A DNA stretch of 64,000 nt from Theobroma cacao (Eukaryota > Streptophyta > Magnoliopsida > Malvales > Malvaceae). The notes under the pieces were generated by a model. That model worked only from the letters and a program-made list of their open reading frames with translations. It made no database searches and was not told the origin of the DNA. Numbering within the stretch: position 1 is the stretch's first letter; every line of letters starts with the position of its first letter. The position numbers were made by a program, and so were the translations under genes. Below, one piece after another: positions 1 to 11,185 of this stretch. The DNA is taken from the NCBI RefSeq assembly GCF_000208745.1, contig NC_030854.1:17607880-17671879 (forward strand), written 5' to 3'.

Positions 1-605
1 GGAGAGTTTATAAAGGAAATTATAAAAATATTAAAGCTTGACATGTGTCACCATGTGATTGGTCCATGGTTAAAACTTAACAATTAAGCATTTTCTCACC
101 ACCACATGTAATCTCTTAATTATCCAAAGTATAAAATAATAATAGGTAAAATTCATGGGCTTGACAAGTGTTATGGTGGTGTAAAATTCCAAAAATTCTA
201 ATTACGTCCTCGTGGACACGTAAAATGACTATTTTGCCCTTATGTTCGAAAAAATGTCAGAATTAAAATTTTTCATTTCTCAAATTCAAATCATGCTCCA
301 ATTAATCAAACTTGATCAAAAATTTCATCCAACATTCTCATTTTGCCCCTATGTTATAAAAATTCCTAATTTGACTCCAAATTAATCCTCGAACTCCGAA
401 TCACCATATTAAGAATTCTAAGGTTCAATAACTCTCAAATATATCCTAAAATCTCTATTCAAACTAGTTCGAGGTTTAATCGACTTAATTGTACCACTAG
501 GTATGATACCGACTTTTTAACGATTCTCCGAGGCATCTAAGTATACAGACATGCTATCAAGTACATGAATGACATGGCAAGTATATTATAGAGTTGGGCT
601 TGACA
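1..605 (-). mobile_element. Partial LTR (Gypsy type, family B), cut by the window edge
   Basis: Positions 1-605 match, in reverse complement, the first part of the solo LTR at 53078-56161. Shared blocks include the stretch around CTTGACATGTGTCACCATG, the run near 140-240 and the terminal GGGCTTGACA. The element end at 605 (TGACA) corresponds to the TATCAAGCCC start of the other copy. Only the U3-side end is inside the window, so I cannot tell whether it is solo or part of a full element. Confidence 0.75.
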
Positions 606-1319
606 TTTATGTTCCATGGGCTTCATCCAATTAGTACTTAATAACTCTTTATTATTGCACTAATATGAAGGAAAATCCAATTGACTCTAAGGCATATACC
701 AACATTAACATCAAAATTCATTAAATCAAGAATAATTTTGTTAAATTTATCAATGAGGTATTAACAAATGTGTATTAATGCATCTTGAGAGTATACGATC
801 GTTGCTTCCTATAATGTCGATTCTTCAAGGACTTGGTCATATAAATGCTCTCGAGTTTAAACCACACAAAAATAGTAGGTTCTTTACCTAAAATTCTCTT
901 AACACCTCATCACATAACACTAGTAGAATAGCACTATGTGTTTTGTCCTTAAGGCTTTTTTGTCACCATTGGGTAGATCTAAGGGACGATGGTCTCTTCC
1001 CTTTGTGCCTTCAACAATCTTTGTTGCACTAGTAGTGCAATGCATTTTAACATGTCATAGGCTAAAATTATTTCTTCCATCAAAGTTCTCAATCTCGCAC
1101 TTGGAAGATTTAGTTGCCATTGCGAGATTCAAATTAACTCAATACCTTAAAACTTTGGTATCAATTTGTTCTGATAGTAGAGGAATAATTAAAAAAATTC
1201 ACCCAAGATCTTACAAAATCAATAAAATAAAGAAAAAATGAAAGACATCAAACATATTCACAAAAATACAAGAAATTTATGTGGCTCAATTTTTTGTGAC
1301 CTATTTGCTAGCATGGTGA
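606..1319. other. Non-coding stretch, no recognised gene
   Basis: AT-rich sequence. The 101-codon frame at 936-1241 shows no domain I recognise and ends in low-complexity Lys/Ile codons, so I do not call it a gene. The segment GGTATCAATTTGTTCTGATAG near 1158 resembles a tRNA-Met primer-binding site loosely but has no LTR next to it that I can define. Confidence 0.4.
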
Positions 1320-2005
1320 CAGAGAAAGATTCATCAAGAAAAAAAATGAAGAGATTATAAGATAAATCTCAAACTCACAACTCTTGTCGCACTTTCAGCT
1401 GAATCTCTTCTCTTATATCTAGGTGTTCACTAAACTCTCTCTTGGTTTAATGATATTCTTTAACCATATCAACTTTTTATAGGACCAAGTACAAAAATTT
1501 TATTCTAGTCTAATTAAGATTCAATATCATAGTTTGATTAGAAATTAAGACTGTCTCCCCAAAATATTTTAGTCTAATTAGATTTGAAGTATCATAATCT
1601 AACTGGAATTCAAGATTATTTCAACAATTTTCTTTAAAGGAAATTAAGACGACATTATTTTGTCAATATTTACGGAATATAAATTCCAATTGTTTAGGTT
1701 AAAATTGCAGTTAATTTGTTAGAATAGAATGAAATTGCTTGGTTCGTCAAGCAAAAATAAAAAATTTTAAAAAATAAAGCCATTGAGAAATGACTTAATT
1801 TGGATTCATGGTCCCCGTGAATCTTATCCCCAACCAACACTGTACTACTTCAATTATGAAGTCATGCTTTCACATTTCATTGGTCTTAATTTATATATAC
1901 ATTTGCCTCCATCATTTTTCTCCGTTTTGTTGGCGTTTAGTATTAAAATAATCAAACAATTCCAGCTTTCCACGCTTAATTATAACCTTTATCATCCTAC
2001 TATTT
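1320..2005. repeat. Diverged direct repeat, copy 1
   Basis: This segment aligns collinearly with 2620-3290. Shared landmarks in order are TTCATCAAGAAAAAAA, AAATCTCTTCTTnTAnATCTA, CTCTCTTGGnTTAATGAT, AATGAAATTGCTTG, GAAATGACTT, ATGGTCC, TCAATTATGAAGT and GCTTTCCACGCTT. Identity is clearly below that of a recent duplication. I do not recognise the unit; it could be part of an old retroelement or a duplicated promoter region. Confidence 0.65.
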
Positions 2006-2619
2006 GAGTACCTATCACAACTAATGAATGTAGACTCTCTTTGATTCTATTTTTTTAATATGTAAATTAATATATTTTTTTTTAATTAGGGAAAGGGGAT
2101 TCGGATCATATTTTTTAGATAATAGGTCATATACCAACCAATGAGTCAAATACTTGAATACATGCAAATTAACACTTGAAAACATAAATATTAAAAAATT
2201 CCAACACATGATTTCTCATCATATCGGATTTGAATGTTTTGTGTGATCCAAATGCTTATTAATTGGCATCTATTTATAAGTACTCAATGGATGTCCAATT
2301 AAAAACTCACTCATGCTACAACAAACTAAATTTGGATTCTATCTAGCGTTGCTGTTAGGTTGGATTTCTGATGTGATATTAAAGTTTGTTCTTGTTAAGT
2401 CAGCAGGCTCATTGGTTTCAGTCAATAATATTAGGTCCACACATGAGTGAGAAAGAGTGTTGAATGCTATATTTCACATCACTTAGCTTGAGTTCCTTGC
2501 CTCTATAATCAATTGATTTAGATAGGATAACTATCAATTGGCTTTGTTAAAAAAAGAGCCAAAAACCTGTAACTTCACGTGCCCATCCTTGCCTCCCATT
2601 GAATCAATTATATTAAAAG

Positions 2620-3290
2620 TTGAAGATTCATCAAGAAAAAAATCTATAAGATCAATCTCATACACATAATCCTAATCTCTCTTACAGTCAAATCTCTTCT
2701 TCTAGATCTAAACGCCAGCTAAAATCTCTCTTGGCTTAATGATGTTTTTAAACCCATAGAGTTTTTTTTATAAGACGAAGTATAAGAGTCTTACTCTGGT
2801 AGGCTAGTTAATGCACATGCTATGCATACATGAATGGTCTTAACAATTATTGAAAGGACTCGAAAAGTATTAAAGGGAAAAGGATTTATTTTCTTTAAAG
2901 AAAATAATATATTATTATAATAGGAATACAGATTCCAATAGTTTCAGTTAAAACTACAATTAATTTGATCGAATAAAATGAAATTGCTTGCTTATCAAGC
3001 TTGGTAAAGCAATAAACAAAAGAAAAGAAAAATAGACTAAAATAATTAAGAAATGACTTGATTCGGACTCATGGTCCGTGAACCTTATCCCCAGAAATGA
3101 CTTAATAAATCAATTATGAAGTTATGCTTTTGCATTCTATTGGTCTTAACTAATATATTATATATACATCTACTTAGGTTATTAAGCAGCTATGTTTTCA
3201 CTGTTTTGCTGGTGTTTAGTATGAAAATAATGAAATAATGCAAGCTTTCCACGCTTTATTATAGCCTTTATATCAAACCCATCTTATCTT
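2620..3290. repeat. Diverged direct repeat, copy 2
   Basis: Second copy of the unit at 1320-2005, in the same orientation and about 1.3 kb away. It has small indels, including a duplicated GAAATGACTTGAT / GAAATGACTTAAT motif. The spacer (2006-2619) contains an LTR-like phrase near 2440-2520 but no coding sequence that I can support. Confidence 0.65.
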
Positions 3291-4210
3291 ATTTTCATAA
3301 GAAAAATGATTTAAATTGGTAGGGAGTGGGTCTCATAATCTCATGTCAATTTAGCGATCTTAAATTTTCATTGCTAATGAAATAAATAGCCAAAACGTAG
3401 TTATTGATTTTTAGATAAATATGAACAACATATATACTAAAATATATCAATTAGAATAAATAGACAAGTGCTTACATAGGATACTTATTTCTTTCTATTT
3501 TTCTTAAGTTGGCTGTCTTTTTTTATATTATTGGATTTTGTATATGATTTTTCCCTTCTTAATTATATGTTCTCTCTTTCTTTCTCAATTCCTCGCGTTC
3601 ACTTCCCCTTTTTTTCCAATAGATGGAAATTCTCATTATCTTTTTATTTATGTTTTCCTTATTTAACCACAACTCCCTAACAAACACAAATCTTATAAAT
3701 GTTGCCACTATTTAATTTACTAGAAGAATGGTCCTTGCGTTGCCATGAGATATTAATTTTTTAAGATATTTTTAAATAATATATATGAATATGTCAATTT
3801 TATTTAAAAACTTATTTAAATATTTAAAAAATAATTTATTGAATTATTTTACTAAAAAGTTTTGCATTCTTTTTATTGGTATTTGCACTTTAAGTTCAAA
3901 GAGGAAGTAAAGTTTGTCTCGTGGTAAATCAGTCGTGTAACTGTTGAAGGGCAATAAATGATAGCAAAGAGATTGTAGTCGTGTTAGAAGCATTGTCCGA
4001 GCATCCTTCATTTGTTGAAGGACTCTTGTGTTAGTAGCAAGAGAGATACAAAAAGAAACAGTAACATTAAAAAATTAAACATTAGTCAAAATATTAATAG
4101 ATACAAAATAGCGTATAAAATGTAAAGAAACAGTAACATTTATAGTATTTAAAATATATAACAACACTCAATTAATGGAGGTAGAAAAAGTGTTTCTTTT
4201 CTAATATATA
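3291..4210. other. Non-coding AT-rich stretch
   Basis: AT-rich sequence with pyrimidine-rich runs around 3540-3640 and a run of A/T homopolymers near 3780-3860. I see no coding frame, RNA gene or defined repeat boundary. Confidence 0.4.
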
Positions 4211-4214
4211 GTGG

Positions 4215-4446
4215 GTTGCCCATGCTTTGCCACAGGGGAAATACATACCTCCGTATTCATCCTGATTACTCCCGAAATATTCTTTAGCCTCAGCTGCTAC
4301 ACCATTCACAAAGTCAATCCTGTTGGTCTCAAATGGCAACAGTCTCTTGATGTCAAAAGCTTTTTTCCTTCCTTTATCTTCCTAACCAGCTCCTCTAGCA
4401 AAGGGATGGGCTCCAATTTGTACTGCAACATCTCATCCTTCTTTGT
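4215..4446 (-). pseudogene. Broken exon-like fragment of an unidentified conserved plant protein
   Basis: Read on the minus strand, this segment gives a protein-like peptide containing EPIPLLEELVRKIKEGK. A one-base shift in an A run is followed by FDIKRLLPFETNRIDFVNGV and AAEAKEY, then a second shift before NQDEYGG. The composition, with charged amphipathic stretches and few rare residues, looks like real coding sequence rather than chance. I cannot name the family. No intact flanking exon was found, so this is a gene relic or a captured exon. The plus-strand frame at 4211-4450 is its shadow. Confidence 0.45.
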
Positions 4447-6034
4447 CTAAATCAAAAGAATGAAGATGAAATTTCCACATAAAGGTCACAACTAAATGCC
4501 CTTGAGCATGATTCTTGCATAACAATGACATATTTCTACTGTAGGAAGGACGAAGGATATTGACTATATCAATTTCATTTTATTTTTTATTTTTATTCCC
4601 ATTTTTACTTTATTTTACTTTATTCTTGCTTATGTTTATTGGTAGTCCATATTTAACAAATCATATAAATGGGCTTCAAAAGATCCTAAACTTGTTTGGG
4701 CTTGTCTTGGCTTGTAAATGATGCCAAGCCTTTAACTAAACGGTTAGTGAGACCTAGAAGTCAGGCCCAATAATGAGTCTGTTAACTAAAACAGGTGCAA
4801 TTAAGTTTAACTAGGAGCATATCGTTCACTTTTGCTTAAGTTGACCGCAGACTATGCTGCAGTAATTGGAGCATATCGTCAGCTACAAAACTCCGATCAA
4901 TACAATTCTTGGACTTATGAAAAGATAAGAAGAGGAACTACAACTTTGATGTTCAGGACTTCATCCAGTTCAAAAGGGATCATGGGCAATAGCTTAGGTG
5001 CCTTGGCACTAGACATCTCAATGCTTGAAAAGGCCAAGGATAGAACATTAGACACCTAGGTACTAGCCATTCGGCGCCTAACACCGACACATGAATTTGC
5101 ACATTATTGGCCATTCTATGTTACATCAAATTGCCAATAGAAAAGGTAAAAATACAATTTTTTTTGTCTTAAAAAAGGAAGAGGATTCAAACACAAATTT
5201 GGAAAAAAAGAGGCCAAATCCAAAAAGGAAAAAAAAAGTGAAATCAAGAGATTGAAGGATAAACAAGCTGCTCCAAAGAATTTTTCACTCTAGATTTGAT
5301 TTTCTCTCTCTCTATTTGTAGAAATGCTTCATTTTGCTGATATTTTTGTTTGTATTTTAAATATGTTGAGCTAGAACTCTTAATCTAGGGTTATGGTGGA
5401 TTTTAATATGTAGCTTGGATATTGTGTTGGTTTATTACTTATTTTTAATGGAAACATGCATGTTTACTCATATCTAAATTTATTACCCATTTATTTGCTT
5501 GATCAACATTAAATGTGTTTAGGTATTTAGATGATACTTGAAACAGTTAGTCTAAATTAAACCTTGATTTGGGTAATGTGTGTTCACTACACTTAGAAAT
5601 GAATTTAAGTGTTTTGATGTGCAATTAGGGTAGACATACACCTAGTTGCCGTATATAGTCAAATTTTAGAACCTTGGATTAAATAACTTAATTTAGTTAT
5701 TTCCTATAAACATATAGGGATTCAATTAAGTTAGGCAACTGTGTAATATCTTGACAGAGAATTACACATGCTTTAGAATTCTAGATTAGCATTAATTTCC
5801 ATTAAGATTAAGAATTAAGCAAACACAATTCCAAGTGAAATATTAAAGGATACCATAATCCTAGACTATTAAACCATTACTTCCACCTCAATTTGTTATT
5901 TACACTTCTTAGATTAGAATTAGTTAATTAGATTACTTTTTAATCATTTCTTAAAATTTGGTGCTTGGATAAAATTAGCTTGTTTTAATTTTAGTAATTA
6001 GCAACAAATAATAAACCAACTCCTCAAGGGACCG
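4447..6034. mobile_element. Old LTR-retroelement remnant, interrupted by the solo LTR at 6035
   Basis: About 5200-6034 is non-coding. It reads like the long LTR or leader of a Gypsy element and ends with CCAACTCCTCAAGGGACCG, a phrase typical of the downstream end of Athila/Tat-type LTRs. The phrase appears to continue after the inserted LTR at 8545 (GACAGACAAACTCAAC, then CACTGTATTACTAGTTAC). 4447-5200 holds only a short weak frame at 4832-5059 that I do not recognise. Element type is inferred from phrase similarity alone. Confidence 0.35.
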
Positions 6035-7084
6035 TGTCACAGCCCAAAACCCGAGCCATGACCGGCGCATGGGCCCAATGGGCACAACCCGCTAAGCCCA
6101 AGCAAGCCTCTTTATGAAATCTTGTTAATCATTTCATTACGTCACCATTACTAAACCACAAATCTTGATCCTCAACTATGCGTATTTCAATAACATACAT
6201 GGCAACTAAATATTTATATTTGTATTAACCCAAAATATTGTCATTCATTCATTGCCATCTCATAATGGCATCATCAATCCAAATATATATCTATTGTTTG
6301 TAACTTAAATCTTAACGATTTACATCGAGTATATATATATATATACATACAAAAGACTTCTGACGACCAGCGAAGTGACCTTGGGTGAGGGTACAGCTAT
6401 TGAATGCCAAAATACCTACCAAAGAGTGAATGCACATGAACGCCTCAATTTAGGTCCCAACTGCCTCTGAGTCTGAAAACATGAAGTTTAAAAGAGTGAG
6501 TATAAACCCAGTGAGTGAACATAAGAAGGGAACAAGAAAACGATAAGGAAAATTTTAGAAAACATGATGCACTTATAGTAAAAACAATGCAATTTAGTTT
6601 AAATTCTTGTTAAAACCCCTCATTTCAAACTTTGAGCATTTAATCCTTTAATGTTGAAGGATCCATGATCAACCATGAAGTTGGAAAGGGTGAGAACTAC
6701 AGCAGAATCCAAGCAAGACGAGCATGATAACATAATAGAGGGTTTCTCGCTACAGTAAAATTCAGACAAAGAAATTTTTTTGAACCTCCCGAGAGTTTCT
6801 TGCTGCAGCGAGAATGCATTCTCCCTGCAATGAAATTCTGAGCACAGATTAAGTAAACCACCCGAGACTTTCTCACTGCAGCGAGAATCAGGGCTGGTGA
6901 ACTTAAAGGGGGTTTTGCTGCATTGAAAATCAGTTCTGTTGCAACGAAAAACAATTTGAAATTGGTTAGCAATTTCCAACACTTAACAATCAATACAATC
7001 ACATCTTATTTCCTTATCCTTTCTATAGCATATATAAACAGTTTTATAGCATGTATGATCATCTCTATAGCATATATGTATAAG

Positions 7085-7275
7085 CATACATACAACCACC
7101 GGTCATCAGCTCATGTGCACTCCCACACCGCACATAGTTGGAATCATCCTATGCACTCCCACACCACACAGCAAACATATGTACAACCACCGGTCATCAG
7201 CTTATGTGCACTTCCACACCGTACATAGCTGGAATCACACCACATCATCACCGACATGTGCCCTTCCACACCACA
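7085..7275. repeat. GTGCAC-containing minisatellite in LTR C3
   Basis: Irregular tandem repeats built on CATGTGCACTCCCACACC with spacers containing ACCACCGGTCATCAGC. They correspond to the repeats in the other two family C LTRs. Frames seen here (6923-7460) are rich in His, Thr and Ser because of the repeat and are not genes. Confidence 0.7.
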
Positions 7276-7828
7276 CACACTCGATTATAATTACCACACA
7301 ATATTATTTATCAATACATATCATATATATATATATATATCAACATAACATAGGTGCACACAGATTCATCACAATCATATTCCACAACGCAAAAACATTT
7401 CCTCAAGGGCTTTTTCACATGCATATTTTAGAAAAAAGATCAATCAAATATTTCAAGTGATTCAATCAAGCTTGTATGTACTTATCCCCAATACATTTTA
7501 ATGCAAGTTCACTCACTATTTTTGTTGATGCTCTGATCGACTCTAATTGCGTCTAATGCTCCAGATGGAGATGTAGGGCCTCGTTGGAACCTATCACACA
7601 CAATAGCATCACACCAACCCAAATTGGCGTTAATAAAATTCTAAAAGTCATTTCCTAAATCAAGTTCTACTAGTTCTTCTTAACTAGCTTCCAATTACCA
7701 TTAAATGGCTATTTATTTACTCTACTCTAATCACACTAAAAAAATATATAAACAACCTCAACAATAAAACACTCACAATCTAATTATTAACCATTATCAA
7801 CAACTTAAAAATCAACCCTAATTCANTA

Positions 7829-7829
<1 letters not shown>

Positions 7830-7861
<32 letters not shown>

Positions 7862-7893
7862 ACTCTCTCTCACTCTCTCTCTCTCTCTCTAAA
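7830..7893. repeat. (TC)n microsatellite with an adjacent N
   Basis: Near-pure TC dinucleotide run, interrupted by CACTC units. A single ambiguous base lies just before it, at 7826. A short GAA triplet run follows at about 8092-8106. Confidence 0.9.
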
Positions 7894-8689
7894 ATGTCCA
7901 ACTAGTGAGAAAGAGTATTGAGGAAAGACTTTTGAGGGTTCTTGAGGTGTAGAAGTAAAAGAATACGAAAAACCCTATGACAAGGTGTATAAAAGCATGA
8001 GAAATGGAGTTAATTTTGGGAAAGTTATAAAGGTTTCAAGGGAGGCTTCCATGGAAGGTGAAAAACGTGAAATGGAGAGAAGGAATGGGAAGAAGAAGAA
8101 GAAGAAGCTGGTGAAAGTTAGAAGAAGCTGCTGGAAGTTAGATATTTATGCTTGAAGTTGATTACAGTTCCATTTATTTACAAAAATGCCATTCAATAGT
8201 TGACTTTGCCTCTTTTCTTTCCTTCGGTTCAACTTTTTGCTCCTTTGATACTGAGACAAAGTCCATAATAGTCTAGAAGTACTCGAGTTCACGAAAACTT
8301 AAAAATTTAGTCCTAATATGCAAAATGACCATTTTGCCCTATTGTGAAAATATCATTATTTCTATTTTCTTTGTTTATTTTATTATTATATATATCATTC
8401 ATGTATTCCTTAGGCCTACTTAGGCCTTAATAATATTAGAAAACCTACTTCCAGAAGCTCACTAAGAAAAATGACGAAATTACCCCTAGTCTGTGTTATC
8501 ACATCTACTTTTAGTTATGTGTCTACGGAGGTCGAGGTTTCATAGACAGACAAACTCAACTTATCACTGTATTACTAGTTACAATCATGTACATTTGCAC
8601 GTTGTCTTTGCTTGTATTATGCATTTAATTTTGAACACATTTCACATCACACAAACAAAGCACACAACAACAATCTCCATAACAAAAGA

Positions 8690-9810
8690 CTAGGACTAGT
8701 TGGCAACTTTGCGTTGAAAGTGAATATGAGTAAGGCCTATGACAAAGTAGAGTGGCCTTTTGTCCATGATATTTTGATGAAGATGAGATTTCCAGAAAAG
8801 TTTGTTGACATGATTATGCAGTGCATTACCACAATCACTTATTTGGTTCTTGTTAATGGTGCCCCTTGAAGCATAATTGTGCCTACAAGAAAATTAAGGC
8901 AAAGTGATCCTTTATCCTCTTCTCTATTTGTCATTATTACTGAAGCCCTTTCTTGTTTGTTAAATGCAGCAACTGTTAGCAGAAATATTTCTAGATTGAA
9001 GATTAATAGAGGTGGCCCAACTTTGACTCACTTGTTATTCGCTAATAATAGTATGATCTTTGGTAAAACGAAGTTACCAGAAGTGCGAGCTTTGAGAGAT
9101 TTATTTTCAGAGTATGAGTTGGTGTCAAGCTAACAAATAAATTATGATAAATATGCTTTTTTGTTCAGCCAGAGTACAAGTGAGGAAGATATAGAAGCAG
9201 TCAGTCAACTGTTAGAAGTGAGAAAAGATTAATGGGGGATAAATATCTTGGTTTGCCCCTTATATGTGAAGGGTCCAAAAAGTAAATATTTAAGTATGTT
9301 AAAGAGAAAGTTCTTAAGAGAATCTCCAATTGGAAGAACAAGATGCTTTCGATTGCTGGTCGAAAGGTGCTCATTAAAGTAGTGGTATAGTCTATTCCCA
9401 ATAATGTGATAAGCTACTTTAAACTGCCTGATGGACTACGTAGGGAAATTGATTTGGTTGTGGCTAAATTTTGGTGAAAGTGTGATAAAAATTCCAAGAC
9501 TCATTGGAAGAATTGGATGTCCATGTGCTTATCGAAACACTTTGGAGGTATGGGATTCCGAGATACCAAATTTTTTAATTTGACTATGTTGACTAAAAAA
9601 AGGGTGGTGTCTTTAGATGGAGATTGACACAATGTTCGTGCAAATGGGTTTAGATGGAATTTAAGAACCGACAAAATTGACTTCAAGGCGAGCCTTTCAA
9701 TAGACGTTATCTTTAAAACTTATTTCGCCCCCACCACTCGGTATGCAAAGGGGAATAATGCAAATAGTCTTAGGGATACAATGAAACCAATGTCTAACTT
9801 CGTCTTGCAC
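8690..9810 (+). pseudogene. LINE (L1-type) ORF2 remnant: reverse transcriptase part
   Basis: Conceptual translation gives reverse-transcriptase blocks in the correct order: SKAYDKVEWPF, VNGAP, RQSDPLSSSLFVI, then LTHLLFANNSMIF where the catalytic F/YADD box should be. Later frames give YLGLPL, SIAGRKVLIK and HFGGMGFRD, the thumb region of plant L1 ORF2 proteins. There are many stops and shifts (8867, 9131 and several after 9230), and the two catalytic aspartates read as Asn-Asn. It belongs with the piece after the interruption at 11186-12530. It is certainly non-functional. Confidence 0.85.
9633..9810. repeat. Flanking duplication, left copy (LINE sequence)
   Basis: About 178 bp, nearly identical to 11186-11364 in the same orientation. 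Both start at TGTTnGTGCAAATG and end at CTTCGTCTTGCAC. Differences are scattered single bases. Both copies encode the same LINE stretch (KASLSIDVI, TTRYAKGNNAN). Confidence 0.85.
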
Positions 9811-11185
9811 TTTACGAGAGTAGACCACTAGATACACCTAAGGGTTTGCAAAGTTGTTCAACCTTAAAGCCTACTTCCTATAGCAAATAGATTATAAAGA
9901 ATTTGGTCGCTTTTGTAGTTGATGGGCACTTAAGTGTTTATGTTAATAGAACACAACACTTTTCTTGCTCTTGATTTTTCTGCTCTTGTTTTGTTTTTGA
10001 TTTGATGTATCAAAATGGTTGGCAACAAGCCCTTTATATAGGCTTGCAAATGTCTCTTCTTCAAGGACACAACCCTTTCATCAAGGCACTATTTTGTCTA
10101 AAAGACATCTTTACATTTTGCAAGACATAACTTTTGGATAAAGGTATTGTTTCAATAATCATTTTATGAAAAGACAACTATTCATTCCATAAAACATAAT
10201 CTTTGAGTTACAATTTGAAACAATAACTTTTCATATTTAAACTTTTGAGCTATGGTGTTTTTCTAATTTGTCTCATAATTTTTGGACGTAATTTTACCAA
10301 GAGACATAACCATTCACATGAAAGCCTACCAACAATCCAATAGTCACACTATGTCACCTTATGTGACATAACCTTTGAGTTAAGATAGCTTTTCATTATG
10401 TAACATAACATTTTATTTTGAAAATACACCAACAATCCCCCACCATTTTGAAAATTTACATATTGGCACCATTATACCTTTATGTATAATAGGAATGCCA
10501 CATGCCCACTTATCACATGGACCTTGATGGTATTTACATATTGGCATCATTATACCTTAATGTATAATAGGAATGTCACATGTCCACCTATCACATGAAC
10601 CTTGATGGTATTTACATATTGGCATCATTATACCTTAATGTATAATAGGAATGCAGCATACCCATGCCTTGTGTCTTTCATCACATGGACCTTCATCAAC
10701 TCAAGATGGTTTACTATAGGATTTTTATCTTTCACATTTTGTTTGTGACTACATCCTGGTTGCAACAATCATCTTTTGTTCGAAGATGATTACCAAGGTC
10801 CTCAAGAGATATCTTCTCTTTCTTATACTTTAAAGTTTTCTTAATGTCTCTCATAATGAGAGAAGTATGTCAATTATAAAAGAAACAACAATGACCTCAT
10901 CCATATCAAGATCATATATGAATATAACAAAATCTTTTTTTCCAACCAATATACATTTTCCATGCATATGAAATACAATATCATGCATATCAAGTAAGGA
11001 AAGAAAACTTATCTTGTAATCCGATAAGGAAACATTTTGTCACATTCTTTGTCACCATCAAATAAATCCATCTTTTGCCAATGAATAAAGTTTCCTCCTT
11101 CAAAGCGATCTAGCTTGACGATGTTGGTGTATCACTTTTAAGAAAGCCATTGAATTCCAGCACCACGAAAAATAAGTCTTAAAAT
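9811..11185. mobile_element. 1.38-kb non-coding segment inserted in the LINE
   Basis: AT-rich sequence with no coding frame. It contains CCCTTTATATAGGCTTG (a TATA-like promoter phrase) and AACAATCCCCCACCATTTTG, both of the kind seen in plant LTR elements, and a tandem repeat at 10454-10650. No clean TG...CA ends can be assigned, so the element class is open. Confidence 0.4.
10454..10650. repeat. 78-bp tandem repeat, about 2.5 copies
   Basis: Units start at 10454, 10532 and 10610 with ATTTACATATTGGCA and include ATTATACCTT, GTATAATAGGAATG and ACCTTGATGGT. The first two copies are full and nearly identical; the third diverges after about 45 bp. Confidence 0.9.

Larger units (their letters stand above)
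6035..8544 (-). mobile_element. Solo LTR, family C copy 3 (Gypsy type)
   Basis: The plus strand begins TGTCACAGCCC and ends GGTTTCATA, the reverse complement of the family C copies at 45444-48200 and 57614-60385. Shared internal blocks in reverse order are the GAGTATAAACCCAGTGAGTG block, the CTGCAG palindrome cluster (6730-6960), the GTGCAC-rich minisatellite (7085-7275), the AT microsatellite and the final AAATTACCCCTAG block. Flanks are GACCG (6030-6034) and GACAG (8545-8549), a probable 5-bp target duplication with one mismatch. Length is 2510 bp with no internal retroviral genes, so it is a solo LTR. Confidence 0.82.

Noticed and set aside
1158..1180. Primer-binding site of an LTR element
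   Set aside because: Only loosely similar to tRNA-Met and no adjacent LTR end could be defined.
936..1241. 101-codon frame as a possible gene
   Set aside because: No recognisable motif, low-complexity end, in a repeat-rich area.
10454..10650. CRISPR-like repeat array
   Set aside because: Units are contiguous 78-bp tandem copies with no unique spacers, in a plant nuclear sequence.
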